49,862 nucleotides of DNA from Chitinophaga pinensis (GTDB lineage: Bacteria > Bacteroidota > Bacteroidia > Chitinophagales > UBA10324), in contig CAMDOA010000003.1 in the NCBI GenBank assembly GCA_945903305.1, forward strand, positions 66,325-116,186, in the 5' to 3' direction. The notes under the pieces are model-generated. The model saw only the letters and a program-made list of their open reading frames with translations, made no database searches and was not told the origin of the DNA. The position numbers and the translations under genes are program-made. Positions 8,359-16,198 of the stretch are shown here, in pieces (the stretch's first letter is position 1; every line of letters begins with the position of its first letter).

Positions 8359-8378
8359 TTAAAAAAAATTTTTTTTAA
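8359..8378. other. Perfect 20-bp A/T palindrome upstream of dnaA
   Basis: TT, eight A, eight T, AA form an uninterrupted palindrome covering the stop codon of the metallophosphatase gene, about 10 bases upstream of the dnaA -33 region. Such A-tracts bend DNA and can act as an UP-like element; it could also end the upstream transcript. Function is inferred only. Confidence 0.4.
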
Positions 8379-9304
8379 CTTGCAGAATTGGAAATAATTA
8401 CTTGTTGTGAAAATGCTTGTTTATCAATGCTTTTATTTTTAAAAAAGAAATCAATTTTTCCTAAAACTAATCCTGCCCATCCAACCTGGTTTACTAGCAC
8501 TTGTTTGTTATCAATGTTTTGGTAACTTAAGGGCGAATCAAGAAAAGTATGCGTATGCCCTCCTATAATTAAATCTATGTTTTTAGTAGATTGGGCTAAA
8601 ACTTCATCACTGATTTTTTTATCGTTGTACTTGGCTCCTAAATGCGATAAACAAATGACCATGTTGCAATGGTAGTCATTCTTCAACTGTGCAGCAATAT
8701 TATTTGCAATGGAAACCGGTTCCAGGTATTTTGTTTCACCAAATAATTTCTCAGGCACCAATCCTTTCAGTTCAATTCCGATTCCAAACACACCGATTTT
8801 TAATTTTCCTTTTTTAAAAATTTTATACGGAATTGTTTTTCCCTGCAGCGCTGTATTGGTGAAATCATAATTCGCCACTATCAAAGGGAATGTGGCATTG
8901 GGTAATTGACTGGCGAGACCTTCCAGTCCATTATCAAAATCATGATTACCTATTGCGCTTGCGTCGTACTGCATCTGGCTCATCAGTTTCATTTCCAGTT
9001 CGCCATGAAAATAATTGAAGTACGGTGTGCCCTGAAAAATATCTCCGGCATCTAATAATAAAACATGATCTGCAGCACTGCGTAATTTTTGTATCAATGA
9101 TGCTCTTGCAGCACCACCACCCAATCCCTGAAATTTTCCTCCATCCATCGGAAATGGATCAATGCGCGAATGCCAATCGTTGGTGTGAAGTATTGTTAGT
9201 TTTTGAGTATCGTATCCTGCAAGTGTGTTTACAGGAAAAGAATTTGCACCGAGTAATAAAGCACCGGCTCCTAATTGTTTTAAAAATTTCCTGCGTTCAC
9301 TCAT
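8375..9304 (-). CDS. Bifunctional-nucleotidase-type metallophosphatase, catalytic domain protein
   Basis: Calcineurin-like catalytic half of a UshA-type 5'-nucleotidase/2',3'-cyclic phosphodiesterase. Metal-ligand motifs are in order: TNDWHSR (D/H), LLDAGDIFQG, GNHDFDNG, LSHLG and GGHTHTF. The N-terminus SERRKFLKQLGAGALLLGA looks like a twin-arginine signal, so export is probably through Tat. The chosen start is the ATG at 9304, which overlaps the upstream stop in ATGAGTGA; an in-frame TTG lies two codons upstream at 9310. The protein ends after the catalytic domain (about 309 residues). The substrate-specificity domain is the separate preceding gene, so the two products probably work together. 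Confidence 0.9.
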   Translation of the reverse strand: MSERRKFLKQLGAGALLLGANSFPVNTLAGYDTQKLTILHTNDWHSRIDPFPMDGGKFQGLGGGAARASLIQKLRSAADHVLLLDAGDIFQGTPYFNYFHGELEMKLMSQMQYDASAIGNHDFDNGLEGLASQLPNATFPLIVANYDFTNTALQGKTIPYKIFKKGKLKIGVFGIGIELKGLVPEKLFGETKYLEPVSIANNIAAQLKNDYHCNMVICLSHLGAKYNDKKISDEVLAQSTKNIDLIIGGHTHTFLDSPLSYQNIDNKQVLVNQVGWAGLVLGKIDFFFKNKSIDKQAFSQQVIISNSAS

Positions 9305-10040
9305 TGACAACTCTGTGTTCTAATTTTTCAGAAATAGTTTTTCCTTCTGCTGTTAAAGATAGAATGTAATTGATTAATAGATTCCGAAACAGAATCGGAC
9401 TCATCATTTTTTTTTCGGCATTCAGAAAGGTGCAATCATCCCCACCATTGGCTATGTAATCGCTGCATACAAAATGATAAGTTGCCAGCGTGTCTAATTT
9501 TTTTCCATTGATGTAAATCTGTTCGGCTGTTCCTTTATAAATCATGTACTGCATTCCGGCAACGGGCCATCCGCCATTTGCTGCTGCTTTACTTATTAAT
9601 TTTTGAACAATTTTTCCGTTCACTTCCATTAATGCAATTGCATTATCGAATGGCATGAGTTCAAATATTTTTCCCATTGTGATTTCTCCTGAGGGTAAAG
9701 ATGGAATTCTGATACCTCCGTTGTTGACAATGCTGAAATCAATTTCTGCATTCAATTCCCTTCTTGCCTGAAACAGTAAAGCATCGGCAACAAAATTTCC
9801 GAGTGTGCCTTCGGGTTGCGCTTTTACTAAAACCGAATCAGATTTTCCGATAACGACATTCATTTCTGAATTTAAACTGTCACGATAAGGCGAAAGATAT
9901 TTCCAGATAACCGAGTCAATCGGGTAATCGGCTTTAAGATTAAATTTTGTAGCTGAATAATCAGTAATTTGGTAAGGTTTACATGCTGAGAATAAAAAGA
10001 AAAAAATAGTAATTGACAAAACACAGGTATTGAATTTCAT
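9297..10040 (-). CDS. 5'-nucleotidase C-terminal (substrate-specificity) domain lipoprotein
   Basis: The 247-residue product corresponds to the C-terminal domain of UshA-type nucleotidases, which normally follows the catalytic domain in one chain. Seen: lipoprotein signal with lipobox LFSAC (cysteine about 20), then the family patches GTLGNFVADALLFQAR, VNNGGIRIPSLPSGEIT and FELMPFDNAIALMEV. Near the C-terminus, YHFVCSDYIANGGDDCT is the usual adenine-binding region. It is first of the two-gene unit and overlaps the catalytic gene by 8 bases. A standalone specificity domain has no known catalysis alone; pairing with the next product is inferred. Confidence 0.87.
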   Translation of the reverse strand: MKFNTCVLSITIFFFLFSACKPYQITDYSATKFNLKADYPIDSVIWKYLSPYRDSLNSEMNVVIGKSDSVLVKAQPEGTLGNFVADALLFQARRELNAEIDFSIVNNGGIRIPSLPSGEITMGKIFELMPFDNAIALMEVNGKIVQKLISKAAANGGWPVAGMQYMIYKGTAEQIYINGKKLDTLATYHFVCSDYIANGGDDCTFLNAEKKMMSPILFRNLLINYILSLTAEGKTISEKLEHRVVNE

Positions 10041-10101
10041 GTTTTCAAAAATGCCATTTTTTATTGAATGTTATTTTTAAAATTTATAAAAGAGTTAATT
10101 C

Positions 10102-10119
10102 AATTTTCATTTGAAAATT
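10102..10119. other. Palindrome upstream of the nucleotidase genes
   Basis: AATTTTCA and TGAAAATT flank a TT centre, an 18-nt dyad 62 bases upstream of the lipoprotein start. The 181-base gap 10041-10221 is otherwise AT-rich with no clear promoter boxes. An operator is possible, but at this base composition chance is not excluded. Confidence 0.3.
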
Positions 10120-10221
10120 ATTTGTACAGTCAATTTCTTTTATTGAGAATGAAAAAAATTATTTATCTGGCTAATTATTGATATTATAAAGCAAATGAAA
10201 TTAATTTTAAAAGATAGAATT

Positions 10222-10920
10222 TTAAAATTTTATTACCGAAGCAATACTAAAAGCTGCAGCTGCTGCTATTGCCCCAATAAGTGTAGTGCGCAAAGCTCCG
10301 GCAATTGGAGATTGCCCTGTTGCTTTGCTTTTAAAATATCCGAAAATAAATAGGGCAATGATTGTTATGATGGAGGAATAAATTAATCCCTCGTAAGGGT
10401 GGTTAGTAAAAAAATAAGCAGTAAGCGGAATGAATCCACCGACAATGTAGGAAATAGAAATATTTGCAGCACTCTTTCTGGCCCGCTTATCATCTGGTTC
10501 ATCTAAGCCCAATTCATACTTCATCATAAAGTCAACCCACTTGTCTTTATCCAATGCTAATTCATCTGCCACTTTTGTTCGGGTAGCTTCACTGATTCCG
10601 TAAGCAGCGAGCACTTCATGAATTTCTTCTTTCTCTTTGTGTGGTACTCTTTCCACCTCTGAATATTCGCGCTTCAATTCCGATTTATAATGGTCCTTTT
10701 CCGTTTTCGCTGAAAGGTAACCGCCCAATCCCATGGCAATGCTTCCGGCAACAATTTCAGCAACTCCTGCTGTAATAATTATTGAATTATTATCAACCAC
10801 TCCGCTCAATCCTGCTGCCAGTGCGAATGGAACAGTTAATCCATCAGCCATGCCAATAACAATATCGCGCACCATTGCCGGACTCTTAAAATGTTCTTCG
10901 TTGTGTGGATGATCGTGCAT
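10222..10920 (-). CDS. VIT1/CCC1 family iron/manganese transporter
   Basis: A 232-residue membrane protein of the vacuolar-iron-transporter family, which moves Fe2+ or Mn2+ out of the cytosol. Seen: a histidine-rich N-terminus (MHDHPHNEEH), the family opening RDIVIGMADGLTVPFALAAGLSG, the GSIAMGLGGYLSAKTE segment ending helix 2, and a charged cytosolic metal-binding region (about 70-135) rich in Glu/Asp. Three C-terminal helices follow. Length is normal. Its ATG is only three bases from the terminal repeat of the adjacent four-helix-bundle element, so its translation-initiation region is repeat-derived. It may be read from the accC operon. Confidence 0.92.
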   Translation of the reverse strand: MHDHPHNEEHFKSPAMVRDIVIGMADGLTVPFALAAGLSGVVDNNSIIITAGVAEIVAGSIAMGLGGYLSAKTEKDHYKSELKREYSEVERVPHKEKEEIHEVLAAYGISEATRTKVADELALDKDKWVDFMMKYELGLDEPDDKRARKSAANISISYIVGGFIPLTAYFFTNHPYEGLIYSSIITIIALFIFGYFKSKATGQSPIAGALRTTLIGAIAAAAAFSIASVIKF

Positions 10921-10923
10921 TAG

Positions 10924-10969
10924 TCAGTATGCAGTTTAAAGTAGGCAGTATGCAGTTTGTAATTCGCAG
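10924..10969. repeat. Left inverted terminal array of the four-helix-bundle element (unit CAGTAGG/CAGTATG)
   Basis: Units with 7-nt period start at 10925, 10932, 10939, 10946, 10953 and 10960, mostly CAGTnnn. Bases 10924-10954 match the reverse complement of 11440-11470 at 29 of 31 positions. The array starts three bases from the VIT1 start codon. Confidence 0.85.
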
Positions 10970-10984
10970 AATTTTCTTTCATAA

Positions 10985-11380
10985 TTATTTTTTCTTCTGA
11001 TAATTTTTTTGAAATGAGTTTTGAAATTTAGCAGAATTATTCATCATGTATCCAATTAGTTTTCCAACTTCTTCCGACTTTTTTATTAATTCGTTATAAG
11101 TAATTTTAGAAATGTATTTGCACGCCATAGAAAAATCTAACCAGACTTGTGTTTCAGTATGTTCCATGTCAGCATCTGATAATTTGCTGATGAAATGTGC
11201 TTCGAATAATCTTTTTCTGTAAGCTTCAGCTATACAAGCGCATGTTGAACGGGAAGACATTCGCACTTGGTCTATCAAAGAATATTTTTCTTCTGATGGA
11301 AACCCTTTTGAGAGATTGAATATTTCCATCGAAAGGAGAAACCCTTTTTGATAAGCAATCAAATCACGAAAAGTATTCAT
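10985..11380 (-). CDS. Four-helix-bundle protein, 23S rRNA-intervening-sequence (S23/IVP) family
   Basis: 131 residues, matching the small four-helix-bundle family first found inside 23S rRNA intervening sequences and related in fold to the Avd accessory proteins of diversity-generating retroelements. Family hallmarks: FRDLIAYQKGF at the start, FPSEEKYSLIDQVRMSSRS, the IAEAYRKR segment, FISKLSDADMEHTETQVWLD and the C-terminal helix EEVGKLIGYM, then a lysine-rich tail. The biochemical role is unknown; basic helices suggest nucleic-acid binding. It sits between inverted heptamer arrays and apart from any rRNA gene or reverse transcriptase. It has the same orientation as accC upstream and VIT1 downstream. 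Confidence 0.9.
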   Translation of the reverse strand: MNTFRDLIAYQKGFLLSMEIFNLSKGFPSEEKYSLIDQVRMSSRSTCACIAEAYRKRLFEAHFISKLSDADMEHTETQVWLDFSMACKYISKITYNELIKKSEEVGKLIGYMMNNSAKFQNSFQKNYQKKK

Positions 11381-11439
11381 TAAGAAAAATAAAAAATTTG
11401 AATGAAAAAAACTGCTGACGGAATTAAATGCTGCAAAAA

Positions 11440-11470
11440 TGCATACTGCCTACTGTAAACTGCCTACTGA
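11440..11470. repeat. Right inverted terminal array of the four-helix-bundle element (unit TGCCTAC)
   Basis: Heptamer units start at 11440, 11447, 11454 and 11461; TGCCTAC occurs twice, with variants TGCATAC and TGTAAAC. It is the reverse complement of the left array with two mismatches in 31, and ends one base from the accC stop codon. The same unit recurs at 14169-14203. Confidence 0.85.
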
Positions 11471-11471
11471 T

Positions 11472-12809
11472 TTATTTCAATTGAAAAGTATTCATAAAGG
11501 CAGTAGTAAAATTCCCTTCGCGGAAATCTTTGTTCTTCATCAATTGCTGATGAAAAGGGATGGTGGTTTTTATTCCTTCAATTACATATTCGCTTAATGC
11601 GCGCTCCATAGTTTCAATGGCCTCTAATCGGGTTTGAGCTACCGTAATAATTTTTGAAATCATAGAATCATAATAAGGTGGAATAGTATATCCCGCATAA
11701 ATGTGTGAATCGATACGGACGCCATGACCTCCGGGAGTATTCAGGTTAGTGATTCTTCCGGGACATGGACGAAAATCATTGTAAGGGTCTTCGGCATTTA
11801 TGCGGCACTCGAGCGCGTGCATTGCAGGATAATAATTTTTACCGGAAATAGGTTCGCCGTTCGCAATTTTGATTTGCTCCTTTATTAAATCGTAGTTGAT
11901 TACTTCTTCGGTAACCGTATGTTCCACCTGAATTCGAGTATTCATTTCCATGAAATAAAAATTCCGGTACTTGTCAACCAAAAATTCAATAGTACCTACA
12001 CCTTCGTAACTGATTGCATTGCAAGCTTTGATTGCTGCATCACCCATTTTTGTTCGCAATTCCTCAGTCATGAATGGTGATGGAGATTCTTCAAATAATT
12101 TTTGATGCCTGCGTTGAATGGAACAATCGCGCTCTGATAAGTGACAGGCTTTTCCATATTGGTCACCTGCAACTTGTATTTCAATGTGCCGTGGTTCTTC
12201 AATATATTTTTCCATGTACACACCATCGTTGCCGAATGAAGCACGGGCTTCAGTTCTTGCTTGCTCCCAACCAATTTCCAAATCTTCCTCCTTCCACACC
12301 AAACGCATTCCTTTTCCACCTCCACCTGCAGTTGCTTTCAATATAACAGGATAACCAATTTTCTTCGCAATTTTTTTTGCCTCTTTTAAATCTGTCAATA
12401 AACCATCGCTGCCCGGAATAACGGGTACTCCTGCTTTTTTCATGGTATCCTTTGCGCTGATTTTATCGCCCATTCGGGCAATCATACTTGCAGTAGGGCC
12501 AATAAATTTCACTCCGTATTCATTACATATTTCTGCGAACTTTTCATTCTCAGCTAAAAATCCATAACCCGGATGAATAGCATCTGCACCTGTAATTTCA
12601 ACGGCACTCATGATGCGCGCCATGTTCAAATAACTTTCAGAACTTTTTGGCGGACCAATGCAAACAGCTTCATCCGCAAATTTTACATGCAGACTTTCGC
12701 GATCAGCAGTGGAGTATAAAGCAACCGTGCGAATGTTCATCTCCTTGCAGGTGCGGATTATGCGCAATGCAATTTCTCCACGATTCGCTATAAGAATTTT
12801 CTTAAACAT
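11472..12809 (-). CDS. accC: Acetyl-CoA carboxylase, biotin carboxylase subunit
   Basis: Carboxylates the biotin on AccB using ATP and bicarbonate, the first half-reaction of malonyl-CoA synthesis. Its 445 residues have normal length and order: N-terminal domain ([16 protein letters not shown], 4-19), then ATP-grasp with the glycine-rich lid [15 protein letters not shown] (156-170). [15 protein letters not shown] (about 287-301) carries the metal-binding Glu/Asn and catalytic Arg region, and the C-terminal domain follows. It comes directly after accB in the same orientation, separated by a hairpin-forming array. The stop codon is immediately next to the four-helix element. Confidence 0.97.
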   Translation of the reverse strand: MFKKILIANRGEIALRIIRTCKEMNIRTVALYSTADRESLHVKFADEAVCIGPPKSSESYLNMARIMSAVEITGADAIHPGYGFLAENEKFAEICNEYGVKFIGPTASMIARMGDKISAKDTMKKAGVPVIPGSDGLLTDLKEAKKIAKKIGYPVILKATAGGGGKGMRLVWKEEDLEIGWEQARTEARASFGNDGVYMEKYIEEPRHIEIQVAGDQYGKACHLSERDCSIQRRHQKLFEESPSPFMTEELRTKMGDAAIKACNAISYEGVGTIEFLVDKYRNFYFMEMNTRIQVEHTVTEEVINYDLIKEQIKIANGEPISGKNYYPAMHALECRINAEDPYNDFRPCPGRITNLNTPGGHGVRIDSHIYAGYTIPPYYDSMISKIITVAQTRLEAIETMERALSEYVIEGIKTTIPFHQQLMKNKDFREGNFTTAFMNTFQLK

Positions 12810-12840
12810 GAATTTCTGATTTGATGATTGAAGAGAAATT

Positions 12841-12910
12841 ATAAATGATAAAGTATAAATCAGTCACAAAAAAATTTATGCTTTATCATTTATGCTTTAA
12901 ACTTTACATT
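12841..12910. repeat. Heptamer arrays forming a 20-bp inverted repeat between accB and accC
   Basis: 12841-12860 (unit ATAAATG/ATAAAGT, 7-nt period) and 12874-12893 (units TTATGCT/TTATCAT) are reverse complements at 19 of 20 positions, with a 13-nt loop. The heptamer period continues through 12910 and covers the accB stop codon at 12904-12906. In the transcript it would be a long AU hairpin between accB and accC. The AAATGAT-type unit also occurs at 31776-31810. Confidence 0.8.
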
Positions 12911-13398
12911 GGTTCGATAACGAAGAGCGGCTGGTCATATTCAACCGGCTTTGCATTCTCTACTAATATTTTTACAATGCGACCGGTGTGTTCTGATTCT
13001 ATTTCGTTAAACAGTTTCATGGCTTCGATGATGCAAAGCACTGAACCAATTTTTATTTCGTCTCCAACATTTACGCAGGCAGGTTTATCAGGACCTGATG
13101 AGCGATAGAATGTTCCTATCATCGGAGATTTTATAGTTACCAGATTTGCCTCGGCAGTTGCAGTTGCTTTTGCTTCAGCATCTGCAGCAACTTGTTGCGG
13201 AGAAGAAGTTGTTGGAATGGCAACCGGTTGTGAAGTTTGAACAGGCATTGACTGTTGGGGCATTACTGTATAGGTTGATGGAATACCCGGTTCGTGTGTG
13301 CGTATGGTTAATTTAATATCCTTCTTCTCTATCGTGACTTCGGCAAGGTTTAATTTATTTACCTGCTTGATGAGTTCCTGTATGTCTTTAATGTCCAT
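12904..13398 (-). CDS. accB: Acetyl-CoA carboxylase, biotin carboxyl carrier protein
   Basis: Carries the biotin that shuttles CO2 between AccC and the carboxyltransferase. It has 164 residues: an N-terminal helical region (IQELIKQVNKLNLAEVTIE), a Pro/Ala/Thr/Gln-rich flexible linker (about 35-85), and the biotinyl domain with SPMIGTFYRS and the modification motif EAMKLFNEIE, with K128 as the biotinylated lysine. It is followed by accC. The stop codon lies in a tandem array that may set the ratio of AccB to AccC; that is inference. Confidence 0.96.
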   Translation of the reverse strand: MDIKDIQELIKQVNKLNLAEVTIEKKDIKLTIRTHEPGIPSTYTVMPQQSMPVQTSQPVAIPTTSSPQQVAADAEAKATATAEANLVTIKSPMIGTFYRSSGPDKPACVNVGDEIKIGSVLCIIEAMKLFNEIESEHTGRIVKILVENAKPVEYDQPLFVIEPM

Positions 13399-13511
13399 GA
13401 TGGAAATTTTTTTCGGATTTGATGAACGAAATATAGAAAGTGTTTTATAAAAAAGTAATGTTTTTTTATTGAGTGAAAATTTTTGGAATGAAATTTATTT
13501 CTGAAAATAAA

Positions 13512-14093
13512 TTAACCCCGGAAATTTCCGGTAGTTACCCGCTCCACATAAGCCTTCTTCACGGTATCAACTTTTACTTTAGTTCCTGATTCAACAAACA
13601 ATGGAACCTGAATAATTGCCCCTGTTTCCAAAGTTGCATTCTTCATTGGCATGTTGGCAGTATCTCCTTTCAATCCGGGCTCAGAATAGGTTACATCTAA
13701 AAAAACGAATAACGGTAAATCGCAACCAAGAATTCGGTCGTTATCTGCTTGAAAAATAATTTCAACTTCCTGACCTTCTTTTAAAAATTCATATCCATCA
13801 ATCATTTCTTCGGCAAGTGTAACCTGCTCAAAAGTATTGGTGTCCATGAAATTATATCCGGTTAAATCTTTATACAAGAACTGATGCTTTCTTCTTTCTA
13901 TACTTACCAGTGTTAACGATTCTCCGCTGTTGAAAGTATTGTCAACCACCTTACCACTTGTTAAACTTTTCAGTTTGGTGCGAACAAATGCTCCTCCTTT
14001 TCCGGGTTTCACATGCTGAAAGTCAACAATGGTCCACAGGTCTTTATTCAGTTCAATTGTTAATCCTTTCTTTATGTCGGTTGTGTTTGCCAT
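13512..14093 (-). CDS. efp: Elongation factor P
   Basis: Binds between the P and E sites of the ribosome to relieve stalling at consecutive prolines. It has 193 residues, slightly longer than the usual 185-190. The N-terminal KOW-like domain has the loop KPGKGGAF, with K32 at the position of the functional lysine. Two OB domains follow, ending with the family tail TVKKAYVERV. It sits between fabH and accB as in many Bacteroidota. No modification gene (epmA/earP) is seen nearby. Confidence 0.95.
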   Translation of the reverse strand: MANTTDIKKGLTIELNKDLWTIVDFQHVKPGKGGAFVRTKLKSLTSGKVVDNTFNSGESLTLVSIERRKHQFLYKDLTGYNFMDTNTFEQVTLAEEMIDGYEFLKEGQEVEIIFQADNDRILGCDLPLFVFLDVTYSEPGLKGDTANMPMKNATLETGAIIQVPLFVESGTKVKVDTVKKAYVERVTTGNFRG

Positions 14094-14098
14094 TTTAT

Positions 14099-14203
14099 TG
14101 ATTTCAGATTTATGATTTCAGATTAATTGTTCATTGGTGTATTGGTTCATTAGTATTCATAGTAGCAAACTGCCTACTGAATACTGCCTACTGCTTACTG
14201 TCA
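14099..14203. repeat. Composite tandem array between fabH and efp with three different unit families
   Basis: Three blocks follow each other. 14099-14126 is two copies of a 14-mer, TGATTTCAGATTTA, with one mismatch. 14129-14160 is four octamers of the GTTCATTG/GTTCATTA type, the reverse complement of the TAATGAAC unit at 6654-6685. 14169-14203 is five heptamers ACTGnnn (ACTGCCT twice), the same family as the four-helix element ends. The last block covers the fabH stop codon (14188-14190) and its final codons. Confidence 0.8.
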
Positions 14204-15189
14204 TAAGCCCACTTCATATAAACTGCTCCCCATGTAAATCCGCCGCCGAAAGCAGCGAGTACAATGTTATCGCCTTTGTGCATTTTCTTTTCCCACTCCC
14301 ACATGCAAAGTGGAATAGTTCCGTTGGTGGTGTTTCCATAACGGTCAATGTTTATCATCACTTTCGCATCATCCAATCCCATTCTTTTTGCAGTGGCATC
14401 AATAATTCTTTTATTCGCCTGATGCGGAATAAGCCATGCAACATCATCGCTGTGTAAGTTGTTGCGCTTCATTATTTCTTCAGCAGCATCAGCCATTTTA
14501 GTTACTGCGAATTTGAAAACCGCCTGACCTTCCTGATACACATAATGTAGTTTCTTCTCAACTGTTTCAGCACTCGCAGGCATTGCACTTCCTCCGGCCT
14601 TCTGATGTAAGTGAACACGACCAGCTCCGTCAGATCCAAGCACTGCATCTATTATTCCTAGTCCATCATTGTTTTTTTCCAATAAAACTGCTCCTGCGCC
14701 ATCACCAAAAATCACACAAGTTTGTCGATCGCTGTAATCAATTATGGAAGACATTTTATCGCCACCAACTACTATTACTTTTTTTGCAGAGCCAGCCTCA
14801 ATAAACTGGGAAGCTGTTCTCAAAGCATAAATAAATCCGGAACATGCTGCATTTATATCGAAGCCAAATGAGTTTTTCAGTCCGCATTTATCAGCGATAA
14901 TATTAGCTGTTGCAGGAAACTGCATATCAGGTGTGGTGGTTGCACAAATTATTAAATCAATTTCAAGCGGATTGGTATTTGTTTTTTTTAATAATCCAAG
15001 TACCGCTTCTTTTCCCATATCAGAAGTGCCAAGTCCGATTCCTTTTAATATTCTTCTTTCCTTAACACCTGTGCGAGAGGTAATCCACTCATCAGTGGTG
15101 TCAACCATTTTTTCCAGTTCAGCATTTGTTAATACATATTCGGGAACATATCCGTGAATTCCTGTAATGGCTGCTCTGGTTTTTTGCAT
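14188..15189 (-). CDS. fabH: 3-oxoacyl-[ACP] synthase III (KAS III)
   Basis: Condenses acetyl-CoA (or a branched starter) with malonyl-ACP to begin fatty-acid synthesis. Its 333 residues have normal length. The catalytic triad is visible: C116 in [10 protein letters not shown]256 in LIPHQANKR and N286 in [17 protein letters not shown] is the thiolase-fold glycine motif. The last four residues (DSKQ) and the stop codon come from the adjoining tandem array, whereas the family usually ends at about MKWAY; this suggests the array replaced the original terminus. It sits 15 bases downstream of plsX. Confidence 0.96.
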   Translation of the reverse strand: MQKTRAAITGIHGYVPEYVLTNAELEKMVDTTDEWITSRTGVKERRILKGIGLGTSDMGKEAVLGLLKKTNTNPLEIDLIICATTTPDMQFPATANIIADKCGLKNSFGFDINAACSGFIYALRTASQFIEAGSAKKVIVVGGDKMSSIIDYSDRQTCVIFGDGAGAVLLEKNNDGLGIIDAVLGSDGAGRVHLHQKAGGSAMPASAETVEKKLHYVYQEGQAVFKFAVTKMADAAEEIMKRNNLHSDDVAWLIPHQANKRIIDATAKRMGLDDAKVMINIDRYGNTTNGTIPLCMWEWEKKMHKGDNIVLAAFGGGFTWGAVYMKWAYDSKQ

Positions 15190-15204
15190 CAGTCGAAGGA
15201 TTCT

Positions 15205-16167
15205 TTAATCCTGAAGGATTTGATTGTTCATGAATGCCTCCTTGAATTTATTGATGAGATTACTTTCCACCACTTCACGGGTGAGTGCAATCATGCTTTT
15301 AAATGCCATGTCATTCGAAATACCATGGGCAACAATTACAGGCGCATTAGCACCTAAAATTGCAGACCCACCATAGTTTTCATAATTGAACGAATCAAAA
15401 TAATCGTCGCGTATTTTTCTTGCTTTTATTAAATCATAAAACGATTCCCCCATTTTCAAAATAATATTTCCGGTGAAACCATCAGTTACCATCACATCAG
15501 CTTTATCCAGAAATAAATCTCTTCCTTCTACATTGCCAATAAAATTTATTTTATCGTTTTCTTTTAATAATGTAAAGGTTTCCTGAGCCAGTTTATTTCC
15601 TTTCCCTTCTTCTTCACCAATATTCATTAATGCCACACGCGGATTCTCAACATGATAAACATATTTCTGATAAAGTGCGCCTAATATGGCAAACTGATTT
15701 AACATTTCAGGTTTACAATCAGCATTAGCACCTACATCCAACAACAAACCAGTTTTGCCATTTTCGTGCGGAACTAAAGTTGAAAGTGCCGGCCGAATAA
15801 CTCCGGGAATTGTTTTTACTGTGTACATGGCACCAACCAGCATAGCTCCGGTATTTCCGGCGCTGGCAAATGCATCAATCTTTCCTTCATTTAAATATTG
15901 AAACCCAACCGAAACACTGCTATTCGGCTTTGAAGCAAGTGCGCGTGTTGGCGACTCACTCATTTCAATAATTTCTGTAGTATGAATTATAGAAATGCAT
16001 CCATCAAATCCGCCCACCGTTTCAATCATTGGGCGCATAATATTTTCATCACCAAAAAGAACTAACTCATACTTGCCCGAATTGTTTTCCTGGCAAAAGA
16101 GTTTAGCTCCTTTAATGCATTCCAACGGGGCAAAATCGCCTCCCATTGCATCTATTCCTAGTCGCAT
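15205..16167 (-). CDS. plsX: Phosphate acyltransferase PlsX
   Basis: Converts acyl-ACP to acyl-phosphate for phospholipid synthesis. It has 320 residues with the family start RLGIDAMGGDFAPLECIKGA, the central SAGNTGAMLVG motif, DVGANADCKPEML and VTDGFTGNIILKMGE. Length is normal. It stands between rpmF and fabH, the standard arrangement linking lipid supply to ribosome-protein expression. Its start is ATG at 16167. Confidence 0.96.
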   Translation of the reverse strand: MRLGIDAMGGDFAPLECIKGAKLFCQENNSGKYELVLFGDENIMRPMIETVGGFDGCISIIHTTEIIEMSESPTRALASKPNSSVSVGFQYLNEGKIDAFASAGNTGAMLVGAMYTVKTIPGVIRPALSTLVPHENGKTGLLLDVGANADCKPEMLNQFAILGALYQKYVYHVENPRVALMNIGEEEGKGNKLAQETFTLLKENDKINFIGNVEGRDLFLDKADVMVTDGFTGNIILKMGESFYDLIKARKIRDDYFDSFNYENYGGSAILGANAPVIVAHGISNDMAFKSMIALTREVVESNLINKFKEAFMNNQILQD

Positions 16168-16198
16168 GGTGTGTTAGACGGAGATGCTTTGGTTAGAA

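Larger units (their letters stand above)
10924..11470. mobile_element. 547-bp inverted-repeat element carrying a four-helix-bundle (23S-IVP family) gene
   Basis: 31-nt inverted termini (10924-10954 and 11440-11470, 29/31 matching) bracket one gene of the 23S rRNA intervening-sequence-protein family. The ends abut the VIT1 start codon (3 bases) and the accC stop codon (1 base), so the unit fills the intergenic space. The architecture is like IVS elements in 23S rRNA genes. No transposase and no clear target-site duplication are seen. Mobility is inferred from structure, not shown. Confidence 0.55.

Noticed and set aside
8273-8374. Origin of replication beside dnaA
   Set aside because: No cluster of DnaA boxes of the TTATCCACA type is visible here or in the nearby gaps; only an A/T palindrome.
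9025-9369. 114-codon plus-strand reading frame across the two nucleotidase genes
   Set aside because: Both minus-strand genes there have intact metal and family motifs, so this is a chance frame.
10985-11380. Avd protein of a diversity-generating retroelement
   Set aside because: The fold family is related, but no reverse transcriptase, template repeat or variable target gene is present in the window.
10924-11470. Insertion sequence
   Set aside because: No transposase and no clear target-site duplication; the only gene is of the four-helix-bundle family, so it is described as an inverted-repeat element instead.
10924-14203. Possible CRISPR array from the repeats
   Set aside because: Units are 7-14 bases, contiguous with no spacers, degenerate and located at several gene boundaries; no cas genes are present.
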